64,000 nt of DNA from Chlorops oryzae (Eukaryota; Arthropoda; Insecta; Diptera; Chloropidae), in assembly GCA_020466095.1 (NCBI GenBank), contig CM035808.1, forward strand, positions 23,574,296 to 23,638,295, in the 5' to 3' direction. The notes under the pieces are model-generated. The model was given only the letters and a program-made list of their open reading frames with translations. It was not told the origin of the DNA and made no database searches. This document shows, one piece after another, positions 24,450-37,257 of the stretch; the first letter of the stretch is position 1, and each line of letters starts with the position of its first letter. The position numbers were made by a program, and so were the translations under genes.

Positions 24450-26200
24450 AGCTCTTATGGAATATGTAGATCAGGCCTTTTTTATTTATTTAAAATAATT
24501 GGTTGATTTTTAATATGTTCGATGGTTAATATAACCAAAATATTTTTAAAATATTTCGTTAAGTGTTAATACTTTTGATTGTTAATATGTATTACAAATC
24601 GTTGGTTGAAAAAGTTTGTTGAGTGTTAATACTTCTTTGATTGTCGCAAACAAATGATTTTCTTGGGACAACAAAAAGTGTGATAGGCAGAGTTTTAACA
24701 ACGATTTTTTTATATTGATTAAAAAATTGGTTATATAATATTAACGTACAAAAGGTTTTCTGTTAAGGCTGGCGGCCGGTGTGACCAGATTTGATCACAT
24801 TAAGAGCAAACATATCTGAGGCAGCTTATTCATTCATATACTAATAAATGAAGCGCTCAAAGTTAATCAGATGGGATGGTATTTCCATGCTCAAAGGCAA
24901 CTGCCGGAGAACACCGTAAATAAGGCAATATCATCACTGTTCGAACAAACGACCGGCAGACCGCAAAATTCGTGGATTGGTCAGATGAAAAATATATAAG
25001 CAAAGAATGGGTCTCAGCAATGCCATGGCTGCTAGGCCGGCTGCCGGATATTTAATTTTTTTTTTTTTTATCTAGGGGTCATTCCATAGTTTCGGGTGTT
25101 ACATTTTTTCGATGAAAGTATAAATTTGTATGTATTTTGAAAGAGTATTTTAGCCATTAAAGCACTTTATTCTCTTCGCTTCTAGTTGTTTTATCTAAAA
25201 TTAAAATTAGAAAAGTTTGGCATATAGGATAACGATTTTACAATTCGAAAAGTGTGCGTTTCGGGTGTTACACAATTCTGCCTCTATGTTCTGACTAGTT
25301 TACATTTACTTGAAAATCAGCGAATGCTTCTAGAAATATCTTCCTTTCAATTACAGGCCTGGAAACGAATAATATTTACTAACTGTCTACATCACATTTA
25401 CTTTCAAATGTACCGTTTTGCAATTTTTGTTTTAATTTTACTTTGTTTCGGGTGTTACATGGCTCTGTTTCGACGCAAACCTCATTCAGCTTTTCACTTG
25501 AGTACAGATTTAAAAGACTAAATTAAGCATTACGCGTTTCTTCTAAACTTTTAGTTTCGAAAATAATAAATTTCAAACGTTATTTTTTGACACAGCACAC
25601 TTTTTAGTAGTGCTTGTTTCGAGTGGTTGCACCGAACGGCATAAAAAAATCTCTGAAAATGTAAATTTTCTGTAAAAATGTTAACGGAAGTGCATCCGCT
25701 TTCCTCCAATCGCTTTATTTTCAAATCTGCATTCTAGTACAACTACAACATAGCAAATCTTTAATATGAGGTATCCGGCGGTTGGATATAGATGGTATCC
25801 GACATCCGGCCAGATTCTAAATTTAAGGCCAGATAGACCGGATAATGGCCGGATATCCGTTGCAGCTCTATAAGGTACCCAATCCTCAGGAGGAGTATGA
25901 GCGAATCCGACACGAGGCAAAGAGGGGTTAAGAAGAGGAAGAAGAAGAATGAGAAGAAGAAAAAGAAGTATTCACTTTTTAAGAGCCGTTGTTCAAAAAC
26001 TAATTTATTTCTTTGTTTATATAAATATGTAGGTATACTTATGATACATTAAGATGGCCATTTTTGGCGATGGTGAATTTTCCTCGTTCCCAGGGGCTTA
26101 AAAAATTGGTAACAATCAGAAACTGACCTGTGCAAAATTTTATGAAGATTAAGCAACGTTTAGAGGTGGCGCAATGGCCTCAAAGACAGAAAATTTGATT
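24450..26200. other. Intergenic DNA with a GTTTCGGGTGTTACA repeat
   Basis: Mostly AT-rich. The word TTTCGGGTGTTACA occurs at about 25090, 25259 and 25446, and a weaker form near 25616, so units of roughly 170-190 bp may be an old tandem repeat. An AAG/GAA-rich run lies at 25930-25975. No gene. Confidence 0.4.
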
Positions 26201-26319
26201 GACTGGAAATCCTCCCTAAAAGTTTAAACCAAGTGTACTTTCAATAATTTTGAAAATTTCTACGGTATAAAATGCTTCAAACCGGAAGTCCTTAACTATT
26301 CGTCCTGAAGCTACTCTCC

Positions 26320-26653
26320 TAAAAGCTAGAGCCTGCCGCTCTTCTCGACATCGCTCCCGTTTTACTGCTTTCTGAATCATCCGCTTCGCTAAGGTCATCT
26401 GTACTTAAAATTTCTCCGTAGGCATTTAATACCATCCTTTTGACCTTGTTTCTGACCACATCAACGCAATCTATCCTATTATTGCTTCGTTGTCGCTCAA
26501 TAAATGTCCATACCACTGAAGTTTTACTTCACCTATCCTGAACCATTCTCCTTTAATGGAAATCTTATGAATACCCCCATAGTTGATTGGTTGGTTAGTG
26601 TCGCTGCCATCAAAGGTGGCACACATGGGCTCGTAAATTAGAAAATGTATCAA
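26320..26653 (-). pseudogene. Possible decayed LINE reverse-transcriptase C-terminal fragment
   Basis: A minus-strand frame contains Lys-Leu-Gln-Trp-Tyr-Gly-His-Leu, which resembles the conserved R/K-L-x-W-Y/F-G-H motif near the C terminus of non-LTR retrotransposon reverse transcriptases. Further on, in another frame, comes Asn-Arg-Ile-Asp-Cys-Val, similar to the following R-W-x-D-C-V motif. A frameshift and stop separate them. The assignment is from motif memory only. Confidence 0.35.
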
Positions 26654-26797
26654 TTAACCGGGAATTTCAAGTATCTAAACAAATCCGGTTTGTTCAATTA
26701 AGCGATAAAATTCAATAGAATTTCAATCAATTTATAATAACGCAATAACTGAATATCAAAGATACTTCAAATACAAAATTACTATTAAAATAAAAAT

Positions 26798-26940
26798 ACC
26801 GCCTCAAAAGTGTCACAACTCAAAATCTAGTATTTTCTAAAAAAACCCATAATTTTCATTATTCGTGCAAAAAACAATCAAATTCAATATGAAGAATATC
26901 AAAAAAAAATTTTGGCTTGTGTCGCTTTTGACGATAAGGT
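26798..26940. mobile_element. MITE of the GACACAACTCAAAAT family, copy 2
   Basis: Left CCTCAAAAGTGTCACAACTC then AAAAT; right, inverted, CGTCAAAAGCGACACAAGCC then AAAAT. Only about 140 bp long. Confidence 0.6.
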
Positions 26941-26999
26941 ACAAAAAGTGTAAATCCTTTATAAAATCATACTCAAAACAAAAAGCTGCACAAAGATTA

Positions 27000-29830
27000 T
27001 AAGAAATTGGCTTCCAAGTTCACAAACAACTTCTCTTTCAAGTCGTATTTTCTTCGGCATTTCTCCGATTTCACGACAATCTGCTCAGTTTTTCTTAATT
27101 TTTCTGCGAAAAATCAAAAGCTTCCACGCCTAATTACTTCCGCTATGGCTGCCTCTTATTTCGTTTTTTTTTCCTACGTACATATGTATTTTCTGCCTTC
27201 GAAACGAACGACCTCGTTTGTTTTGAACGAATTCAAAAACAATAAATCTCGCACGAAGAAACGAAAAAAGCACGACACAATCAAAACCAAATTGAGCCAT
27301 ACATATGTATATGAAAAAAGAAACTGAAAGAAAGAAAGAAAAAACTCGAAATTAAAATGCAAATGAAAAATCTGAAAACTCACACAAAAGCCGAACAAGC
27401 AAAATTGTCCTTGAAAAGGACAAGCGAAGGAGACGAATTGTTTTTTTCTTTCCTTTTTGCATACATACATATGTACATATTTCCTCTGAAGTTCGATGTA
27501 ATAAGCTTCGATGAGTTGAAAGGAGCAAACGAACAAACGAATTTCTAAGGAAAAGCATATGCATTGGAAAGAAAATCCACTTAAGAATTTTTGGGAAACG
27601 GGACATGCCAACGACAACGACAACGACGCCATTAAAAAAAAAGAAGCCAACGAAAAGCAGAAATAACGAAAGGCAAAACAGCAACAACAATAATATTCAA
27701 GAGAAAAAATGCCGACTCGACAGCTACGTGCAGCAGCGCAGCAGCAAGCAGAAGTAGTAGACAAAATAACAAACGCCGTACCCACCAAATACCCATTTTC
27801 ATGTGAACGAACATTCAGCGAGTACTCTAGAAAATACATTTGAGAGCATGCGATTTTAGTAGTGGTACGGTGAGTACGAGAGAAGAGAGAAAGCGAGCCG
27901 AGCCGACCGAGCGCAAGTAAGCAAGCAGCTGTTGCCTTTTCAGTTGCCTTGTCAGTTTCAAACGAATCGGTTGATCCTTTTTGTCGCGGCTAAAACAACA
28001 AATGAAAACGCTTAGAACGGATGCGCAAAAGCATAACGAAATAAGAGTACGTTCAAAGGAGATTAGCGAGCTGCATGTGTTGTGCATGTATGTATGTATG
28101 TACGTAGCTCAAAGCAAGAGCGAATATCGTAACGTTCGGAAGGTGGAAGTAGCAAAACGCAGAGAAAACGCGACCATAGAAGACGGCGGCGCGTTCGTAA
28201 CGTAACGTAAACGAAACGTAAGCGTGAACGTCAACGTGAACGTGAGTGGATTCTTGGCAACGTAGCTAACGCTGCTGCTTCTCGCTCTCAGCGGAATTCT
28301 GCTGCTGCAGCAGTAGCAGCAAAAATCTACGGTTGACAATTGTCTGTTGTGTTTGTTAGTTTGTTCGTTTGCTTTTCCTTTTTCTACTTCATTTTGATTC
28401 TGTGTTTTTTTCGGTTTACGGTCTATACGGTCTCTACGATAAACGCAACGCGCAACGACGCGGCCAAGTCTTTTTCTTTTCATTTCTTTCCATTATTATG
28501 TTTTGTGTATTTTCGCTTCATATTTTTGGTCGTTCATTTTTTTTCGCTCACTCGCTGGTTCATTCGTTTGCTCGTTCGTTTCTCTCAATTCGGTTACGGA
28601 GTGCAAGCGGTCGAGAGCGAAAAGTTTTTGATTGCAATATAATTTTGTTGATTTTTTATGTTTTAAAGGTTAGAAAATGGTGAAAAGTCAAACGGAAAAG
28701 TGGAAAATGCTAATTAAATTGTGTGCGTGTTGAAGATTCTGTGCGAAAGCTTTGCAGTTTTACGAGGATTTTGTGGAAAAATTCGAAAAATTGGAAAATT
28801 TCGTGTTTTTTCGCTTTGCTTTATATCTTTTTTTTTTCTTTCCTACTTGACGAATGGTTTCGGCTTCGGCTCGTCGGGCGGTCGGCTTTTTCGATTCGTG
28901 TCGTTTAACTTCGTGTTATGGCTGTTCGATAGTACGGTATTTGGCAGTCATTCCGGGTGTGTGCGTGCGTGTTTTTGTGTGTTTGTGCGTCCGTTTGTAT
29001 ATACAGATATTTGTGTGCATTTTATTTATGCATCCATGGCTTAATTTTGATTGCGGGGTCGGGTCATATGAAACGCTGCAGCTATGTTCGTAGATTGTCG
29101 CATGTGGAAGTGAAAGGAAAACGGAAAACTGTTTAAAAGCAAAATAAACTATCTAAACCGAGTGCAGTTCGACCAAAAAGAGAAAAACCAAGAACCAAAG
29201 AATAAAAACAGCGGAGTAAACTTGATCAAGGGAAATTGCTTTTGCGTGTCACGCTTTCATCGTTTCCGTTTTGATTAATTTTCGGCAAAAAAAAGTTTTT
29301 CGTGCTGAATTGTGAATTTTCCGAGTGTTTTTCACATTCCATAAATACAAAAATATAGATGCAAAAAAAAAAAAAAATGGCATTGCAAATTCGCATCCTT
29401 TTACATGCAATTTTTTATTAATTTACTTCTTTACATTTCTTTATTCGCAACAACAGTTTTCGCTTTGCGTTCGTTTTATTGCCAAAAAAAGACACATAGA
29501 AACAGAGCAAAAAATGGATAAAAACAAAAACAATAAAAATAATTTTATATGCATTTTATGACATTGCTGCAAGATTGAGGAAAGCGTCGTTTCATCACCT
29601 CATCCTGAAGTTAATTTAAAACTTCAAATCATATAAAAGAAAAACAGGAAAAGAAAACCCAATAAAAATGTTAAAAAAATCAGAAAAAGATGGCTTCTCA
29701 AAATTTGCAAAAACAACAAAAATAACAGAATCAATTTCAATATAGAAGCTGCAAAACAATAACAAGAAAATCCAACAACAACAAAAACAAAAACAACAAC
29801 AACAAACAGAATCAACTGACACGGTCTCTT
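27000..29830 (+). promoter_or_regulatory. Possible promoter / first-exon region of the 33830 gene
   Basis: This block has the texture of fly 5' exons: many CG dinucleotides, GCAGCAGCAG runs (27720-27760, 28300-28325), an ACGTAACG array (28195-28255) and two TCAGTT initiator-like words at 27940-27956. The first coding exon at 33830 is preceded by a splice acceptor, so an upstream non-coding exon must exist, and this is the best candidate location. The exact start site and donor are not identified. Frames of up to about 220 codons on the minus strand look fortuitous. Confidence 0.3.
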
Positions 29831-32800
29831 TGAATATCGTTTTAATTAAAGCAGAATATTTTTATATAGACTACGTTCATTCGTTTCAATCATTTTGCTC
29901 GGCTTTGGTTTCGGGATTGATATTTTGCTTTTCGTTGCCTCGTTGCTTCACGACTCCACGGCTCGACGATTTCAAGGTTCCACTGTAAAATCTAAATGCA
30001 AGTAAAGTGCAACTATGTGTATGCATTCTTCGAACTTCTAGCGATAAGAAGCAATGTCATCGCAAGCAGGAGCCGAGCCTACGTGATTCCACGAATCGAA
30101 GCGCATGCATATCCTTTGTAGATGAGAATCGAAATGCATAGCGAAAAGTAATCGAAACGGTAAGCGATTGAGTGTTGCATTTTAAGGGGTGATTATGGGA
30201 ATCACGTTGATATGTAATCGTATTGCTTGCTGCAATTGGCGTGACAACGCATTTTGAACAAATCAAACGAACTTTCAAGGATTTGAGAAGATTTAGTAAC
30301 AACCCTTTTGAAATGATTCCATTGTACGCTTGTCTAGGATCAATTAAATTGGGTGTCAAATGATGAGAAATTAAGCAATCCAAACAAATTAAAATACATT
30401 TACTTTTGATAACATTTTTCATCCCACTCTGTCCCACTCTTACCTGGAACGGCGGATTAGAATCGAAAGGGGTGGTTTGGGAAGTAAACCAAAATGTCGT
30501 TTCATACATACATAGATATGTATGCGTTCATACGTAAAATGTTTTTTTTTACGATATGCCGAGAAATTCAAATGATTTAAATAGAATTTATTTTATAAAA
30601 GCTCTTTGTGAAATGAAAAATATTTATTAAATAATACATATATCATAGTAGTATCCTTAGTAGTATATCTTAGAATTTAATTAGTTATTTTTAGTTATCT
30701 ATTATACTAGCAGGGATGCGCTAGAATCCTAAAGCTGACTGAATCGGAATCTTCCTTTCTTCCTATTGGGGTAGTCAATCTATTCAGGCCCAATATTAAT
30801 AAATTTTCTTTGATGTCATCTAGCGCTCTGTGCTAGTTCTGTTAATTAACCGCTTTTAATGACAAGCCAAAAAATATGCTACATTCGGAGACAACTGGAC
30901 ATTTTATCTTTGGAATATTTGCCATCCTTTTGTTGACACTAATGGAGTATTGTTTTCGCATATCTACATATTTGAAATAGCCGCCACACAGTGACACTCG
31001 GGGCACTTACCGTGCCTGCCACACCCTAAATCAGAGCCTCTTCACACAGTTCCTAACGATTTTCAGTTTATTTTTTTAAAAGTTTTTAAATCCTTAAAAA
31101 TACATATTTCTTACAAAAATTAACTAGTTGAGAAGAGTTTCTAATGTACATACTTCAAAATGAAAAAAAACAAACATTTTATAGGTACATACTTGTTTTA
31201 GCATTTAACCCTCTGAAATATTAAACAATGATGTATATGGTTTTATTAACCCTTTACTGGGATGGTTATATTAACCATATACACTTGTTATATCAAAAAA
31301 GCGGGAACAATTTTTTCCCCCACTATTTTCCTTTATATGGGCTCGTATGCAATAGAAGGTTAAATACTTTTAGATCCTTCCAAAGACCAAATTATTCAAC
31401 TCCGGCTATCCTACCATTAAATATTTTTACATACTTGTACAATATTCATACAGATTTGTTTATTTTCAATAATCTAGGTCATCCGATTTCCAATTAAATA
31501 AATTTTATGACACTTTAATTAAAATTAAAAATTAGATTTGAACATTCTATATAAAAACGAAAAATTTCCTTTTCTTAATGCCTGCACAACACAAATTTCT
31601 TTGTTCTCCTTTATTTTAATTGTAATTCGAAGGATAAAGAAACGCAACAGTCACTCAATCAGATGTTGAGCCGCTCGATATACAAAAAAAAAAAATGGCA
31701 CACAATTACATACTAATGTATGTAAAAAAAGGAAGAAAAAATCGCTTGGGGTCAATCTGAATTTTTTAAGCAAGCAAAATAAAAATGCAAAACAAAAACA
31801 CTGGTATCTGGGTATCAGCTGTTTTTCCACGCGCTGAGAAAAATCTATTCGATTGAAGTTGAGCATTTGGAGAAAATGATGCCCATTCTCTTCTCACAGC
31901 ATCCTACGACAACAAGGCCCAATAACTTACCCATGCGCAATACAACAAATCACATTCATAGTTCTCGCCGTTGTCGTTGTTTTTTTTATTTTTATTTTTA
32001 TATTATTTATTTAGAGCGAAGCTCCTTTGGCCTTTGTCATTCGCCGCATATGACACCATTTTTGGCCACTGCAAACGGCTGTACATTTGGGCGTTGCAAA
32101 AAATGGCAAAAGGTGTCTTCAAACGGCTATTTTTGTTATTGTTGATGTTGTTGTTGTTTTTGCTGCTACCAGTACTGTGCACACGACCGCGTGGTGGTTT
32201 GTTTTTGGGTGGTGAAGGGAATTTGAATCATACATAACATTATCGTCGTTTGTTATTTTTTCCACTTCTTCGTTTTATTGTTTCTGCTTGTTGCTCTGTA
32301 TTCTTCCTTCCTCTCCTCCTACTTCTACTTCTCCTTCACCTTCGTCGTCGCTTTTCTATTGCTCTGTCAGGTATATCTTTTTGTTTTGTGCTTTGCTAAG
32401 CTTTCGCCATATTCATCGTTTTTTTGTCACATTCGGTAGCATCATTTGCCGACCAAATCTAGGTAGATGGTGGTAAGCTGATGATCATCAGCACATTGCC
32501 GAGGGCTTTAAATCTAACCAAATAAAGTGGCATCACTGGCAAAGCATCACTTGACAGTTCACACATATCTTGCGAGTACGCATCTGTGATGTATAATCGT
32601 ATAACCGGTTTACAGGAGGAACTCGCCTTCAAGTTGTTTTGTTTTTGCGTTTAAGCCTCAAAGTCTCAAAGCCTATAATAATAAATGTGCAGATGCGTAC
32701 CACTCACGGACGCTTCGCACACATTTTAATATGCACACACAAATGTACATGGTTGCGAGAACGTATGCTTTCACAGGTTGTTTTCATACACACACACGAA

Positions 32801-33280
32801 CACACACGCTCTGCCGATTATTTTGAAGTTGCGATTCAATTTTGCTTAAGTTTTGGTTTTCCTCATGCTTCGTTGATTCTTGTTGCTAGCTTTTTCTCAC
32901 TTTTGCGTCAAAGGACTTCTCGCATCAACCTGTTACTCTGTTGCGGCAAGACTTGTTGCTTCCTTGAGGGTAAATTCATAGCATCGAAATTCGGAAAGAA
33001 GCAGCAAAAGAAAATAGAGCCAAATAATTAAAAAGAAAAAAAAAAAATTAATTGGGAGAACTCATTCTGGGATACGTTCTGTGGATGGTGCAAGTATAAG
33101 AGGAAGTTTACAAAGTGCATTGCTTTTTTAATGAAAATTTGTGCTACATACATACATACACATTTTCTTTAAAAGTTATGGAAAGGGCGGCTTTCGGAAA
33201 TTCTCCCTTACATCCAAAAATCAAATTGGAATGCAACATAATTTGACATACTAGGCTCTCTTATGCTTCTTAAAATCTTT
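29830..33280. other. Non-coding stretch, probably first intron or intergenic
   Basis: AT-rich, with a dispersed-repeat fragment at 30916-31032 (related to 19797-19935), short CATA microsatellites and T-rich runs at 31980-32010. No convincing coding exon was found on either strand. Confidence 0.4.
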
Positions 33281-33281
33281 T

Positions 33282-33385
33282 AATAGGTCTGTTCCCGTAC
33301 TACACGAAACTGCCCAAAACTGCCCAATTTCTTGAAAACTGAATGAAAATTGGGCAGTTTAGTGCAGTACGAGAACAGACCTATT
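33282..33385. mobile_element. Short palindromic MITE (104 bp)
   Basis: Both ends read AATAGGTCTGTTC(C/T)CGTACT inward, with AAACTGCCCAA on each arm. Nearly the whole element folds into one hairpin. It lies a few hundred bases upstream of the coding exon of the large gene. Confidence 0.7.
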
Positions 33386-33661
33386 TCCTCCGGTGAGTGT
33401 AGTTTTTCATTCTATTTTACACAAATTTTTTCAAACCCATACCTACAAATATTCAAAAACTCTATGAAAAATTTGAAGGTAGCGGAAAAAAATCTTTATA
33501 AAGAGAATAGATGAGTTCGTTATAGAGATTTTCGACTGAATGTGTCTGGGTTATAGTAATTTTTAGGATCGCTTGACTATAACACTGATTTTAAGACGAA
33601 CTTTAAGCATAAAAGAACATAACATAATATTTTAAATATATTTTTTTTGTTCTATTTGCAG

Positions 33662-33829
33662 GTTAAATGAAACAAGGGACCCTATCCAGCCAAAAGAAAT
33701 TAGAAATTCATTCGACTCTGGCAACTTTGAAATCTTATTTATCTTATCCATGTAGACAATAATTGCCGTCGAGTCGAAGTCTACGTCGAACGTCGAAAGA
33801 CCTAGGAAGGCAAAAAAAAAAAAAAAACT
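33662..33829 (+). other. 5' untranslated part of the first coding exon, with a uORF
   Basis: A pyrimidine-rich run ending TTCTATTTGCAG at 33661 is a strong splice acceptor, so this exon joins an upstream non-coding exon. An upstream ATG at 33667 opens a 31-codon frame closing with TAA at 33760-33762, in a different frame from the main start at 33830. Such a uORF can lower translation of the main protein; whether it does so here is unknown. Confidence 0.5.
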
Positions 33830-36800
33830 ATGGAAACACGAAAAACTCCGGTGAATGTTGTCACCAAAACTGAAAGTATGGAATTCGCATCAAAAGATAA
33901 GGATAACGAAGCGACTTCGAATACGATCGATCAAGATGAAGCCAAGTTAATGGAAACCAGCGATCCAAACGCTAACGAGAAAACTGATACAGATTTAACA
34001 ACCAGGGCGGCAAACACAATTGTACAAAAAGAGACATGCAAAACTGTGACTTCAAGCAACAGTAGCACCCGTGTAACACGGAACTCGCCACTACTGACGG
34101 CATCATCACCCAATACAAAGAAAGAGCAACTTAATACATCCGAGTCAGAGACTTTAAACAGTGAAGGTGAGGATGGTGGTCCAAATAAGAAAACCATACG
34201 TGGTCGTAAGTCAATAAAAGAAACCAAAGAAATCGTAATCAAGGACCAACAAACAAAGGAAAACCTCAACAAGTCTACTGAAGAATCAATTGAAACAAAT
34301 GAAAACGAATCCAAGGAAAAGGAGATCGAAGAGAAGAATCTTAAAGAAAACAAAGATATAATCTCAAAAGATCCTAAAGAAAAGCAGATTGTGGAAGAAA
34401 AGATAAACAATGAAGAAGCAGAAGTAAAAGACTGCAAAGCAAATACTAAAAAGGAAACGGAAGAATCACAAGAGAACACAGAAGAAAAGGAGATAAAAAC
34501 AATTACAGAAGAGGAAAGTAATGAAAAGGCTGTTAAAGACTCAAATGGAAATAAAGATGTGGATAAGGAAGCAAAAGATGTGAAAGAAAATAAAGACATT
34601 GAGAAAGTGCAAGATGGAGAAAAAGAGAAGCAGATAGAAAAAGAAAAAGATAATGAGAAAGAAAAGGAGAAAGAGAAAGATGAAGCGAAAGTAGAGGAGA
34701 AAGAAAAAGAAAAGGAGAAGGAAACGGAAAAGGAAAGGAGAAGGAAATGGAAAAGGAAAAGGAAAAGGAAAAGGAAAAGGAGAAAGGGAGAAAGAAGAAA
34801 GAGAAAGAATAAAGATAAAGATAAAGAAAAAGAGAAGGAGAAAGGTAAAGATAAAGAAAAAGAAAAAGACACAAAAGACTCTAAGGAGACGAAAGAAAAA
34901 GACTTAAAAGAAATGAAAGATCCTAAAGAGGTAGCAGCAGTAACTAACAGGCTAACACGGAATTCAGCTGCGCAAGAGGTTGCCTCCAAGTCACGCATAA
35001 CAAGAAACCGTCAATCGTCAGTAGGAAATTCAACTCGCCCAGAAACGCCACCAACTGCGAGACGAGCAAATCCTCGTGCCTATACAAGGAAAAACACAAA
35101 TGAAACCGCGGTCAGCCAAAAGCGGAAACGTTCTGTTGAGGATAGTACGGAATCACCCGCTAATAAGTTAATAAAAACCGAACTCCCCGAAGAGGATGAG
35201 TCAAGCGTGGCAACTCCGTTGTCGGGAATTTCAGATATTGATGCAGTGCGTATAAAACAGGAACTTATTGACAGCGATGAATGCGGCAGCAACAATACAG
35301 ATATTGGTAGTTCCTCTTCAATTACTACAGGCACATCCACAACACCTACACTACCAGCATTGACGGCGACAACGACAGCAACAACATCAACAACAACGAC
35401 GACGGCTACGACTACTCGCGGTCGTGGTAATCGTTGGACTGGAAGGAAACCTATGCAAACGGTTTCGCCAAGCACACGATCAACACGTCAAAATAAGGTT
35501 GCATCACCGGTAACAGCCAGCTCACCAGTTCCCGATCGTAAGAGAAGACGGACGGCCGGCACAAATAAACGTGGATCCAGTTTACCGAAGTCTACAGGTA
35601 CGAATGCAACACCAGATGAAGATTCGAAAGATAGCATGGCATCATCCATGGATGATGTAATGCTTGGAGATATCAAAATGGAAAAACTAACGCCCGAACT
35701 GGAAGAAAATCAAGACGTCGAAATGGAAGTGAAAAGTTCAACGCAAAATGATGTTGATGAAATTATGGAAGAAACACCACAAACCATAACCGATAATGAT
35801 GTTGTTGAGCCTTTAACAGTAGAAACTGAAACAGCAAACGTTGGCGAAGTTATTAAAGCGACAGAAGAAGAAAATATTACAACAACAGATTTAGTTGAAG
35901 CCAGCACATCTACTAACAAAGATGCGTCTTTAAGTCCGGAGCTGGTAAGCGAAGGCGTTAGTGAGATATGCGTTAAGCAGTTCTATAAGAAGCCAAAATT
36001 TCTCGAAAATAATTTGGGCATTGAAGAAGATCCAAAGTTGGGTGAAATCGTGCAAAAAGTAACAACTGAAAAGGACAGTGATGATAATAGTAAAAATAAA
36101 ATCGAAACGCCATTTGTTGTGGATAAAGATGAGAATTTGTCTGGTAAAGATGCATCTCAAGAGGCTAAAAATTTGCTAGAAGATGCCGATGCCAATGCCG
36201 AGGCCGACGCAAATGTCGATACCGATGCCAATGTCCTTTCATTGGGAACGCACAATACTCATGATGAGTCTCTCTCAGCAGAATCTTTGAAAGAAGGTGA
36301 CCTTGTGTATGAAGAAAGCATTGATGGTAAGAAAACGCCTATCAATGATGACAAGATTCATCTTCCGAACGATCATTTGGATTCATTACAAGAACGAACT
36401 GAGGAAGCCGTGAGAATAGGGACATTGAACGAAGCGACAGTTATTGAAATGGCCGAAATGAAGGATGAAGATGATGACGAGATGTTTGGTGACCGTTTGG
36501 TAATAGCTGAAGATTATGTGGACGACGATGATTTGACCATGGAAGAAAGTGAAACTATATCAATGGATAATAATGCATCTTTGCATGAGGACGCTGCAGA
36601 AGAAGAACCCGAACTAGAAGAAAATAGTCATGGACCAGAAGAAGCTAAGAAAGTTGAAATGCACGACGAAATAGCAATCGACGGAAGTACTGATGAAGGA
36701 ACAAAACAGACTAGCAACAAGTGTGATATTGAGAAAGCTAAGCTTAAAAAAGAAATTGAAATGAAAGAAACTGATCATACTGAAAGGATGGTGCAAGAGA

Positions 36801-37225
36801 AGTTACTAAAAGAAACTGAAAAAGTAAAACTTAATTTGGAATTAAACAACGAAAGAAAATTGGGACATGAAGAAGGAGGAAAATCCCGCAAGGAAGAAGA
36901 ATCGAAATCTTCAAGTCTAAAAAGAGATATGGAGAAAAAATTGAAATTAAAGATGCTGGAGCTTAAATTGGGAGAAAGCAAAGAGAACAAATCGATCATT
37001 GTTACTAAATTTGATAGCGATGAAAAAGAACCAAACTATATGACAAAAGAAAAAGAAATATCTAAGAAGGAAATTAAAACCGCAAAGAGTAGCAAACCAG
37101 AAGCTAAAGTACTAAAAGAAGAAGGTAAAATTAAGCCCGCCGAACCAATGGACGTGGATCAACATGTGAAATGTGAACAAGCAGAACCGGTAGAAAATGA
37201 ACCAAAAGATGACAAGATGGTAAGA

Positions 37226-37257
<32 letters not shown>

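Noticed and set aside
27174..27839. 221-codon minus-strand frame
   Set aside because: Cys/Phe/Leu-rich by base composition, crosses a CATA microsatellite, no domain, no splice context. Probably fortuitous.
30057..30509. 150-codon minus-strand frame
   Set aside because: No recognisable motif and no codon or splice support. Kept out as chance.
33931..34998. 355-codon minus-strand Ser/Phe-rich frame
   Set aside because: A mirror of the Lys/Glu-rich coding exon on the plus strand.
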